NCBI RefSeq assembly: GCF_019431455.1 | Contig: NZ_JAHYSR010000009.1 | Span: 1 to 64,000 of the forward strand | Reading direction: 5' to 3' | Length of the DNA: 64,000 nt | Source of the DNA: Paracoccus bogoriensis | Lineage (GTDB): Bacteria; Pseudomonadota; Alphaproteobacteria; Rhodobacterales; Rhodobacteraceae | Shown: positions 55,226-62,691 of the stretch, in pieces | Numbering within the stretch: position 1 is the stretch's first letter | Layout of the letters: each line of letters opens with the position of its first letter | Position numbers and translations under genes: made by a program | The notes under the pieces: generated by a model | Databases searched by the model: none | Told to the model about the DNA's origin: nothing | What the model saw: the letters and a program-made list of their open reading frames with translations, nothing else

Positions 55226-58068
55226 CCCAGCTGCCGCCGCTTGATGCCGGGGATTTCGCCGAGGTCTTCGCCGCCATCCATGGCCATGCGCCCTATGCCT
55301 GGCAAAAGCGGCTCTTCGAGACAATTGTCGCTGCGGGCCGCTGGCCGCAGGCCATCGCCGCCCCGACCGGTGCGGGCAAGACCGCAGTGCTCGACATCGC
55401 GCTGTTTCATCTGGCCCTTGAGGCCGAGATACGGCCGCGGACGGCGCCGATGCGGATCGTTCTCGCGGTCGATCGGCGGATCATCGCCGATCAGGCCTAT
55501 GAGCGCGCCTGCCGCATCCGCGCGGTGCTTGAGGCTGCGCGCGAGGGCGCGCCTGCCCGGATGGCGGCCCGGCTCAGCGCGTTTTCCGGCGAGAGGCCCC
55601 TGCATGTGGCCGAGCTGCGCGGCGGCATGCCGCTTGAGCGCGACTGGGCGCGCCGGCTTGACCAGCCGACCATCCTCTGCACCACGGTCGATCAGCTGGG
55701 TTCGCGGATTCTGTTCCGCGGCTATGGCGTGAGCGGGTCGATGGCGCCGGTCCACGCGGGGCTTCTCGGCTGCGATGCGCTCCTGATCCTGGACGAGGCG
55801 CATCTGTCCCGCGCGTTTGAGGAGACGCTGGCCGCCATCGCCGCCCGCCGGCAGGCGGAAGGCGCCCTCGGTCTGCCCTGGGGCTTTGCCGCGCTTACCG
55901 CCACACCGCGAATGACCGGCGCCGATGTGTTTCGCCTGACCGGGGAGGAGCGCGGCGAAGCACCGATCCGCCGCCGCCTTGCGGCGCAGAAGGTGGTGGA
56001 CCTGCGCCAGGAGCCGGCCGCGGATGCCGAAGCCTTCGCCACCGCCGCCCGAGACCTGCGCGCACGCCTCGCCGAGCGGGGCAAAGCGGCGCCCGTCATC
56101 GCGGCCGTGGTCAACCGCGTCATGCTGGCGCGACAGATCTTCGAGATCCTGCGTCAGGATCCCGAGGCCGAGGCGATCCTGCTCACCGGCCGCGTGCGCC
56201 CGATCGAGCGCGATCAGCTGATTGCGCAGTGGCGCGCACGGCTTGAAGGCCGCGCAACGGGCGAGCGCCCGCTGTTTGTGGTCGCAACCCAGTGCATCGA
56301 GGCCGGTGCGGATTTCGACTTCGATGCGATGGTCAGCCAGATCGCCCCTCTCGACGCGCTGCGCCAGCGCTTCGGTCGGCTTGCGCGCAGCGGCAATCGG
56401 GGCGATGCACCGGCCCCGGGTATCATTCTTGCCAGTAAGTCAGAGACGGGGGCCAAGGCGCAGGATCCGATCTATGGCCGCGCTGCCGCCGAGACCTGGG
56501 CCTGGCTTGAGCGGGTTTCAACCAAGCAGGGCAATATCCAGACGGTGGACTTCGGGCCGGACGCGCTCGACGCGCTGATCACGGACAGCCCGCCTGGCAA
56601 GGCCTGCACGACGCCTGCGCCCGAGGCGCCGCCTTTGCGCGAGGCTGATCTTGCCGCCCTGGCCATGACCGCACCCCGGCCTTTCCCCGACCCGGACCCG
56701 GCCCCCTTCCTGCACGGCGCTTTCCGGGATGAGGCCGAGGTCAGCCTCGTCTGGCGCGCCGATCTTCATGCGCTGCTTGATCGCTTCCGCGCGCCCGAGA
56801 CCCGTGACGAGGCGCGCGCGGGGCTCGCCGAACTCCTCGCGCTTCTCCCGCCCCGCCCGGCCGAGGCCTTGCGCCTGCCGCTCTGGACAGCGCGGCGGTG
56901 GCTCACGCGGGCAGGCACAGAGGATGCGCTGGCCGATATCCCGATGGGCGCCGGCGACGAGACTGGCGAGGCACGGCAACCGTCGGCGGAGCCCGTTCTG
57001 CGCTGGCAGGGGCGCGAGCAGTTGGACCTTGTTTCGCCCACAGAACTGCAATCCGGTGACGTGGTGATCCTGCCCGCCGCGCGCGGCGGCTGCGACGCGT
57101 TCGGCTGGGCGCCCGGCAGCGAGGCGCCAGCTGATGATATCGCCGAGGATGCCGCCGCGCCTTATGCGGGACAACGCGCGGCGCTCAGGCTGCATCCCGC
57201 CGTCTGGCTTGAAGACGCCGCCCCTTGGCGCGACATTGCGGAGCGCCTCGAAGCGGGAGCCTCGGCAGGCGAGATCGCCCGCGCAACGGGGCTTGCCGAT
57301 TGGGCGGGAGCCTCAGCGCTGACGCTGGCCTGGCCCTATGGCGGGGATCCGGCGCTGGGCGCTGTTCTCGTGGCGTCGAAGGGGCTTTCCGGCCGGGCGG
57401 CAACTGAGGCCGCCATACCTTCAACCGAAGAGGATGAGGGGTTGGTGGGCCCCGAACCCGTGCTGCTTGCAGATCATGCCCGCGCCGTTGCAAGGCTGGC
57501 GCGCGCCCAGGCTCAGACACTCGGTCTTGACGCTGCACTGGCCGAGACCCTTGATAGGGCCGGGCTCTGGCATGACGACGGCAAGGCCGACCCACGCTTC
57601 CAGCTCTGGCTCAAGTCGAACGACGGCCTGCCCGAGGACGGCCCGCCCATCGCCAAGACAAGTGCCCGGGCGAGCCCTGCCCGGCAGCGCACCCTGCGCG
57701 GGGCCGCGACGCTGCCCGAGCGCTGGCGGCACGAGGTGGCCTCGGTCCGAATTGCTGCCGCGCGTCTGGCTGAGGAGAAGGCCGAACTGGACCCCGATCT
57801 CCTGCTCTGGCTGATTGGCACCCACCACGGCCACGGGCGGCCGTTCTTTGCCCATGACGACGATTGGGACGCCTATGCGATGAGGCTGCTTGACATTGCG
57901 CTCCCCCCAGCCCCGGGCCCCGACAAGCTCGATTTCGACTGGCAGGGGCGCGACTGGGCGGGGCTTATGGCCGTGCTTCAAGAGCGCTACGGGCCCTGGG
58001 GCCTTGCCTTTCTCGAGGCCTGCCTCAGGCTTGCCGATCACCGCGCCTCTGCCGGGGAGGGAGCATGA
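55222..58068 (+). CDS. cas3: Type I-G Cas3 helicase-nuclease (C-terminal HD)
   Basis: 948 residues. The helicase comes first: Q-like motif YAWQKRLFE, Walker A APTGAGKTAVL (near residue 47), motif II LILDEAHLSRAF (near 189), motif III ALTATPRMTG, and motif VI RQRFGRLARSGN. The HD nuclease is at the C-terminus, with WHDDGKADPRFQLWLK (near 783) and THHGHGRPFF. This helicase-then-HD order is the type I-G/I-U arrangement, opposite to most Cas3. All key residues look intact. It overlaps both neighbours by 4 nt (ATGA). Confidence 0.93.
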   Translation: MTQLPPLDAGDFAEVFAAIHGHAPYAWQKRLFETIVAAGRWPQAIAAPTGAGKTAVLDIALFHLALEAEIRPRTAPMRIVLAVDRRIIADQAYERACRIRAVLEAAREGAPARMAARLSAFSGERPLHVAELRGGMPLERDWARRLDQPTILCTTVDQLGSRILFRGYGVSGSMAPVHAGLLGCDALLILDEAHLSRAFEETLAAIAARRQAEGALGLPWGFAALTATPRMTGADVFRLTGEERGEAPIRRRLAAQKVVDLRQEPAADAEAFATAARDLRARLAERGKAAPVIAAVVNRVMLARQIFEILRQDPEAEAILLTGRVRPIERDQLIAQWRARLEGRATGERPLFVVATQCIEAGADFDFDAMVSQIAPLDALRQRFGRLARSGNRGDAPAPGIILASKSETGAKAQDPIYGRAAAETWAWLERVSTKQGNIQTVDFGPDALDALITDSPPGKACTTPAPEAPPLREADLAALAMTAPRPFPDPDPAPFLHGAFRDEAEVSLVWRADLHALLDRFRAPETRDEARAGLAELLALLPPRPAEALRLPLWTARRWLTRAGTEDALADIPMGAGDETGEARQPSAEPVLRWQGREQLDLVSPTELQSGDVVILPAARGGCDAFGWAPGSEAPADDIAEDAAAPYAGQRAALRLHPAVWLEDAAPWRDIAERLEAGASAGEIARATGLADWAGASALTLAWPYGGDPALGAVLVASKGLSGRAATEAAIPSTEEDEGLVGPEPVLLADHARAVARLARAQAQTLGLDAALAETLDRAGLWHDDGKADPRFQLWLKSNDGLPEDGPPIAKTSARASPARQRTLRGAATLPERWRHEVASVRIAAARLAEEKAELDPDLLLWLIGTHHGHGRPFFAHDDDWDAYAMRLLDIALPPAPGPDKLDFDWQGRDWAGLMAVLQERYGPWGLAFLEACLRLADHRASAGEGA

Positions 58069-59222
58069 TGGCCCGCAAGGCAAGACAGGCCCCGTCACCC
58101 GGCTGGCAGCCCGACGTGACCGCCCCGGGCGAACGCCACCGGCTTGGCGGGCTCGAGCCCGACAACCTGCTCGCCGTCATGGCGCTCCTGGGACTGTTGC
58201 GGGCGCTTGAGACCGCCCGCCCCGATTGGCAGCCGCGCGCCTTCTGGGATGTCGAGACCCATCCCTGGCGCCCCGTCCTGACACTCGCCGTGCCGCAGAC
58301 CGAGGCCGCCGTGGCCGAGGCGGCAGCTGAAGGGGTGCGGGCGGTCCTGGGTCCGGTTTCCGAGCTTTGCGCGATTGCCGCACAACAGGAGCAAGTCAAC
58401 ACCAGAACAAGGATCGAGGAAGTCGAAATAGAAATCGAGGCAGCCCAAAGGGAGGGGAAACAAATCAGCAAGCTCAACGAAGAATTGAAAAAACTCAAAG
58501 AACGCGAACAGGGTCCAAGGTTGCCCGAAAAGATCGTCCGGATAGCCTCATCCCCCGAAGAGCTTCGCAACTTTCTCGGCTCACAAGACCGCGAGCGGGA
58601 GGCCTGGATTTCCTGCCTGTCGGGCTGGGCATGGGGCCGAAACGGCGAGCCCGAAGCTCGGAATTCCCCCCTGAAATTGACAAGCGGCCAGCAGTCCTTT
58701 GCCGGCCTCTTCGTGACTCTGGCAAAGGCCTGCACGCACGACGAAATCGCCAAGTCACTCTATCGTCCTTGGGGTTACATGCATCGCGGCGACAGTTTCC
58801 GCCTCGACGTTGCTGAGGCACGCCGGTATGCCTACTTGAAAGGCGATCCGACGAACGCGGCGCTTTGGAAAATCAAAGGGCAAACCGGCACCGGTGTCGC
58901 CCCGAGCGAGCAGGGCGCGAACATCCTTGCCGCCGCGGCATTCAGATCGTTCCCCGTCATCTTCCTGCGAAAGGGCGTGGCAATCCCGGGAATGAAACAG
59001 AAGACGCATAACCTACTCCGTGTTCCAATTTGGACTGCAACGGGTGGTCGCGGCGCAACTCTCTCCGGGATCGAAGCCTTACTGCGCCTTGCTGGCCGCA
59101 GCGACCGGCCGCCCCCACACCCGGGTGTGGGGGGCTGGCAGCAGTTTCGCATCATCGAGGTCGGCGATTATAAATCCATTGCACGGGCTGGCTATATCGC
59201 CGCCACCCCGCCCACGCCATGA
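58065..59222 (+). CDS. Probable type I-G large-subunit protein (Cas8-like)
   Basis: 385 residues, at the operon position of Cas8 in type I-G systems (GSU0052 or Csx17 position). The N-terminal HRLGGLEPDNLLAVMALLGL and RALETARPDWQPRAFWDVET resemble the start of that family. Residues about 107-152 form a charged coiled coil (EEVEIEIEAAQREGKQISKL) encoded by markedly less GC-rich DNA. The rest is poorly conserved with no catalytic motif. It might instead be an accessory protein of the same operon. The start could be either of two adjacent ATGs. It overlaps the next gene by 4 nt. Confidence 0.55.
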   Translation: MMARKARQAPSPGWQPDVTAPGERHRLGGLEPDNLLAVMALLGLLRALETARPDWQPRAFWDVETHPWRPVLTLAVPQTEAAVAEAAAEGVRAVLGPVSELCAIAAQQEQVNTRTRIEEVEIEIEAAQREGKQISKLNEELKKLKEREQGPRLPEKIVRIASSPEELRNFLGSQDREREAWISCLSGWAWGRNGEPEARNSPLKLTSGQQSFAGLFVTLAKACTHDEIAKSLYRPWGYMHRGDSFRLDVAEARRYAYLKGDPTNAALWKIKGQTGTGVAPSEQGANILAAAAFRSFPVIFLRKGVAIPGMKQKTHNLLRVPIWTATGGRGATLSGIEALLRLAGRSDRPPPHPGVGGWQQFRIIEVGDYKSIARAGYIAATPPTP

Positions 59223-59777
59223 CAGACCGGCAGCCCGAGCTGCCGCTCTTCGCCCCCCCGGCGGCGGCCGACGATGTGCTGGTGCCTGCCCGGATGGTCA
59301 ATGAATGGATCTATTGCCCGCGCCTCGCGGTGCTCGAATGGGGCCACGGGCGCGCGCGTCGCGAAGAAAGACCTTACGCTGGTCATCTCGGTCGAAGGCG
59401 AAGATGACCGCGCCGTGCCACTAGAAGAAATCTCCGAATTCGTGCTCGCCGGCCCGGTTGCGCTGACCACCCCCGCCGTGCACGAGCTCCTGCGCCGCGA
59501 GGTGCCGATCGCCTGGATGTCCTCGGGTTTCCGGTTCCTGGGCTCGACCGGTCCGCATGGGCCGCGCTCGGCCGTCAGCCGCACCGCCCAATACGTCGCA
59601 GCTGTCGATCCTCTTCGCCGGCTCGCCTTTGCGCGCGAGCTTGTCGCCGCCAAGATCCGCAACCAGCGCACCATGCTGCGCCGCAACTGGCGCAGGCTGA
59701 TCCATGTGCAGGCGCGGCTTCTTGCGCGCTTCCTGCTGGGTGAAATCCCCGCCTATCCGCACTATATCCCAAGGTGA
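59219..59777 (+). pseudogene. Degraded Cas4-Cas1 fusion
   Basis: Two pieces in different frames. Frame one (59219-59407) encodes the Cas4 N-terminus (ARMVNEWIYCPRLAVLEWGH, with the first iron-sulfur Cys), then runs out of frame after about 48 residues. The next frame (about 59364-59777) encodes a Cas1 N-terminal domain (KDLTLVISVEGEDDRAVPLE; GPRSAVSRTAQYVAAVDP; KIRNQRTMLRRNW) joined directly to the Cas1 C-terminal end (HVQARLLARFLLGEIPAYPH). The Cas4 nuclease core with its three other cysteines and the Cas1 catalytic lobe (Glu, His, Asp/Glu) are missing. Intact type I-G fusions exceed 500 residues. Spacer acquisition by this gene is therefore not possible. Confidence 0.85.
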
Positions 59778-59780
59778 GCC

Positions 59781-60089
59781 ATGCCGCCCCGGCCATCCAA
59801 TGCCGAACATGCCTATGTGGTGGTCTATGACATTTCCGACCCCAAACGCTGGCGGCGGGTCTTCAAGCTGATGCAGGGCTATGGGCGCTGGCTTCAGCTG
59901 TCGGTGTTCCACTGCCGCCTTGGCGGCAAGCGCAGGATCGAGATGGCCGCAGCGATTGAAGGCATCATTGATGCCACGGCTGACCATGTCGTGATCCTCG
60001 ATCTCGGCCCGGCCGAAGAGGTGGCGCTTCATGTCGAGAGCCTCGGCAAGACCTTTACACCGATCGAGCGGCGTGCGATTGTCATCTAG
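59781..60089 (+). CDS. cas2: Cas2
   Basis: 102 residues. YVVVYDISDPKRWRRVFKLM and GRWLQLSVFHCRLGG are the Cas2 ferredoxin-like start with the conserved Asp and the arginine-rich helix. The C-terminal part is HVVILDLGPAEEV. It looks intact, unlike its partner. It is 3 nt after the broken cas4-cas1 and 201 nt before the first repeat. Confidence 0.9.
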   Translation: MPPRPSNAEHAYVVVYDISDPKRWRRVFKLMQGYGRWLQLSVFHCRLGGKRRIEMAAAIEGIIDATADHVVILDLGPAEEVALHVESLGKTFTPIERRAIVI

Positions 60090-60290
60090 TGCCGGTGGCT
60101 GGCGAGCGCTGTTATTCAAACAAAAGCGCCAGCACTGCTCGCAGGCGGACAAACATATGGAATCCCGTGTTCTTTTTGAATATTCGGTGCTTTGCATACC
60201 GATCCTGGCCCGCCCTGACCGGACTGTGCCGCAGACCCCTCGCAACTTGGTGAGCAAGCCTTTGACGGAAGTCGCCAAAAGCGAGGGGGC
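60090..60290 (+). promoter_or_regulatory. CRISPR leader
   Basis: 201 bases between cas2 and the first repeat with no gene. It contains the less GC-rich stretch around 60110-60200 (for example TTATTCAAACAAAAGCGCC and TTCTTTTTGAATATTC), as expected for a leader with the array promoter. Confidence 0.6.
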
Positions 60291-60697
60291 GTCTTCCCGG
60301 GCCTCCCCGCCCGGGCCTCATTGAAGCTACGCCACCCACCGCGCGGACCGTCCCATCTCCTGCGGTCTTCCCGGGCCTCCCCGCCCGGGCCTCATTGAAG
60401 CTTGTCAGCGCCAGTCGCCGCAGCAACCGCCGCCGGTGTCTTCCCGGGCCTCCCCGCCCGGGCCTCATTGAAGCCGCGCCGCCCGATGGGCGTGGATACC
60501 GGTCGCGCCATGGTCTTCCCGGGCCTCCCCGCCCGGGCCTCATTGAAGCACGAGATGAAGGCGCATTTGCGCGTTTCGCACGACGACGTCTTCCCGGGCC
60601 TCCCCGCCCGGGCCTCATTGAAGCTACCTGCGCGGCCTGCCGCCTCTGCGCCCGACACATGTCTTCCCGGGCCTCCCCGCCCGGGCCTCATTGAAGC
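60291..60697 (+). CRISPR. CRISPR array, six identical 37-bp repeats, five spacers
   Basis: Repeats begin at 60291, 60365, 60438, 60513, 60588 and 60661; all six are identical over 37 bases, starting GTCTTCCCGGGCCTCCCC and ending CTCATTGAAGC. Each contains the perfect palindrome CCCGGGC-N6-GCCCGGG, so the transcript folds into a 7-bp stem. Spacers are 37, 36, 38, 38 and 36 bases and unrelated to each other. The last repeat is intact, not degenerate, and is followed at once by IS5 sequence. The uniform repeats suggest that the true distal end was lost. Confidence 0.97.
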
Positions 60698-60939
60698 TCG
60701 GCGTTGCCCGCGCCATCCTCGATCTGATCGCCGCACGCGGCGGGCGCGGACACATCCCCACGCAGCGCGGCAGAAAGGTGCGGCGCCCGGTCGATCCCGA
60801 CCTCTTCCGCGAGCGCAACCGGATCGAGCGTTTCTTCACCAAGCTCAAGCACTTCCGAGGCATCGCCACACGCTGCGAGACATCCGCCTGCAACAACCTG
60901 GCCACCGTCCTCATCGCCTGAGTCCGGCTATGGCTCAGG
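60698..60939 (+). mobile_element. IS5-type transposase 3' remnant fused to the array
   Basis: Directly after the sixth repeat the forward strand encodes GVARAILDLIAARGGRGHIP, then RNRIERFFTKLKHFRGIATR, the C-terminal half of IS5-family (IS427-like) DDE transposases. A TGA at 60919 interrupts the frame, and VRLWLR follows, the usual end. The 5' half of the transposase and the terminal repeats are absent. It runs up to the stop codon of pabC. Confidence 0.85.
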
Positions 60940-61600
60940 CAAATGTGTCCACGCCCCAGGGGCTGATCGTCAGCCGCGCCGGGATCAATCCGCGCAAGGC
61001 ATTGCCCATGAAAAGCCCCCCGCCCCGCAGGTCGTCCAGCGTCAGCGCGTGTTCTTGTGCGCGCCCGGCCGCCATCAGGCTGGCGCGCAGGACGCCGGGC
61101 AAGAGACCGGCCGACAAGGGCGGGGTCAGCAGCACCCCGCCCCGGTCCAGAAACAGGCTGGTGATCGTGCCTTCGCAGGGCTGGCCTGCCTGGTTCAGCA
61201 GGATCGCCTCGTCGCTGTCCGGCGGCAGGGCGGCCCGGGCCGCATCGTAAATCGGGCGATGCGTGGACTTGATGCCCAGCCAGGGATCGCCCGCATCCAG
61301 CCGTTGCCTTGCGATCACGACACGCCATAGGGCAGGGTTCGGCGGCAGCGGCGCATGGGTCAGCGACAGCGCGCCCACCTGATCGACGGCCAGCCGCGCC
61401 CGCAGCACCTGCCCGCGCGGCAGTCGCGCCAGCAGCGCCAGGGCCCTTGCCTCGTCCAGCGGAAAGCCCAGGGCGGCGCAACCGCGTCTGAGCCGGGCCA
61501 GGTGCAAGGGCCACAGAGCGATGCGCCCATCGGCTTCGGCGCGCATCGTCTCGAAGACGGTCAGTCCATCGGGAAATGGCCCAGGAATGCGGACTTGCAC
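60935..61600 (-). CDS. pabC: Aminodeoxychorismate lyase-like class IV aminotransferase
   Basis: 221 residues, PLP class IV fold. FETMRAEADGRIALWPLHLA and LRRGCAALGFP open the protein; the PLP lysine lies in LGIKSTHRPIYDAA; DEAILLNQAGQPCEGTITSL and TPPLSAGLLPGVLRA are family motifs. It releases pyruvate from aminodeoxychorismate, giving p-aminobenzoate for folate. A GTG at 61600 with GGAGG 4 nt upstream is the best start; it overlaps the end of pabB by 40 nt. Its last codons abut the IS5 remnant, so the C-terminus may be slightly altered. Confidence 0.87.
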   Translation of the reverse strand: MQVRIPGPFPDGLTVFETMRAEADGRIALWPLHLARLRRGCAALGFPLDEARALALLARLPRGQVLRARLAVDQVGALSLTHAPLPPNPALWRVVIARQRLDAGDPWLGIKSTHRPIYDAARAALPPDSDEAILLNQAGQPCEGTITSLFLDRGGVLLTPPLSAGLLPGVLRASLMAAGRAQEHALTLDDLRGGGLFMGNALRGLIPARLTISPWGVDTFA

Positions 61601-62691
61601 AGAGCCTCCTTCCATTCCGAACCGGCCTCGCTGTCATGGACGATGCCGCCGCCGACGTTCAGGCGCAAGCGGTCCGGGGCGCTGAGCCAGGGCGAGCGGA
61701 TCGCCACATTGAAGCGCATCGGTCCCGCCGGATCGACCCAGCCCACCGCCCCGCAATAGACCTCGCGCGCGGCGCCCTCGAGTTCGGCGATGATCTCCAT
61801 CGCGCGGATCTTGGGCGCCCCGGTGATCGAGCCGCAAGGAAACAGCGCGCCCAGGATCTGCACCAGACCCACGCGCGGCAACAGCCGCCCCTCGACGGTC
61901 GAGACCATCTGATGAACCGTCGCATAGGTCTCGATGGTGAACAGGTCCGGCACGCGCACGCTGCCCGGATGGCAGATGCGGCTGATGTCGTTGCGCAGAA
62001 GATCGACGATCATCAGGTTCTCGGCGCGGTTCTTGTCGGACAGGCGCAGGCCCTCGGCGCTGGCATGGTCGCTGGCCCGATCCTCGCCGCGCCGAGCGGT
62101 GCCCTTCATTGGCCGCGTCCGGATCATGCCCGCGTGATCGACGGAAAAGAACAATTCGGGCGAGCGCGACAGCACGACCGGCCCGCCCAGATCGACAAAG
62201 GCCCCCTCGGCCACCGGCTGACGCGCGACCAGCGCCGCATAGACGGCCAGCGGATCGCCGCTGACCTCGGCCTCGACCGGGAAGGTCAGGTTGATCTGGT
62301 AGCTATCGCCCGCCTCGATATAGCCATGAACCGCCGCCAGTGCCCGGTCATAGCGCGCCCTGTCCCAGAGCGGTCTGGGCACACCGATCCGGACGCCATC
62401 CGGCGCAGGCAAGGGCGGCGCGGGCCGGGGCGCGTCGAAGACCCCCATCAGGATCAGCGGCATCCGCCTTTCGGCAGGCATCAGATGGAAGAGACGCGGC
62501 GTCAGCGCATGGCCCAATTCATAGGACAGATAGCCCGCCAGCCAGCGTCCGCGCGCCTGCGCTTTCTGCATCGCGGCCAGGGCGGGGCCCACCCCTTCGG
62601 GCGTATCGGCGCGGATCACCGTTTCGGGGGAGGCAAACAGCGTGCCATCCCCCAGCGGGCCGGTGTCGAAGCGGATCTGGCCGGCGCTCAT
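61561..62691 (-). CDS. pabB: Aminodeoxychorismate synthase component I
   Basis: 376 residues, chorismate-binding fold. It aminates chorismate to 4-amino-4-deoxychorismate. The key segments are SRSPELFFSVD, RPMKGTARRGED, DKNRAENLMIVDLLRNDISR, FPCGSITGAPKIRAMEI and GGGIVHDSEAGSEWKE. It lacks the N-terminal glutaminase, so ammonia comes from a separate PabA. The ATG at 62691 overlaps the mfd stop by 4 nt. Confidence 0.92.
   Translation of the reverse strand: MSAGQIRFDTGPLGDGTLFASPETVIRADTPEGVGPALAAMQKAQARGRWLAGYLSYELGHALTPRLFHLMPAERRMPLILMGVFDAPRPAPPLPAPDGVRIGVPRPLWDRARYDRALAAVHGYIEAGDSYQINLTFPVEAEVSGDPLAVYAALVARQPVAEGAFVDLGGPVVLSRSPELFFSVDHAGMIRTRPMKGTARRGEDRASDHASAEGLRLSDKNRAENLMIVDLLRNDISRICHPGSVRVPDLFTIETYATVHQMVSTVEGRLLPRVGLVQILGALFPCGSITGAPKIRAMEIIAELEGAAREVYCGAVGWVDPAGPMRFNVAIRSPWLSAPDRLRLNVGGGIVHDSEAGSEWKEALCKSAFLGHFPMD

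Noticed and set aside
60328..60660. Self-targeting spacers against genes in this window
   Set aside because: I compared the spacers by eye with the window and saw no match outside the array. A computed search is needed for the whole genome.
60112..60736. Open frames through the CRISPR array encoding repeated GRGGPGR segments
   Set aside because: They are translations of the DNA repeats, not proteins.
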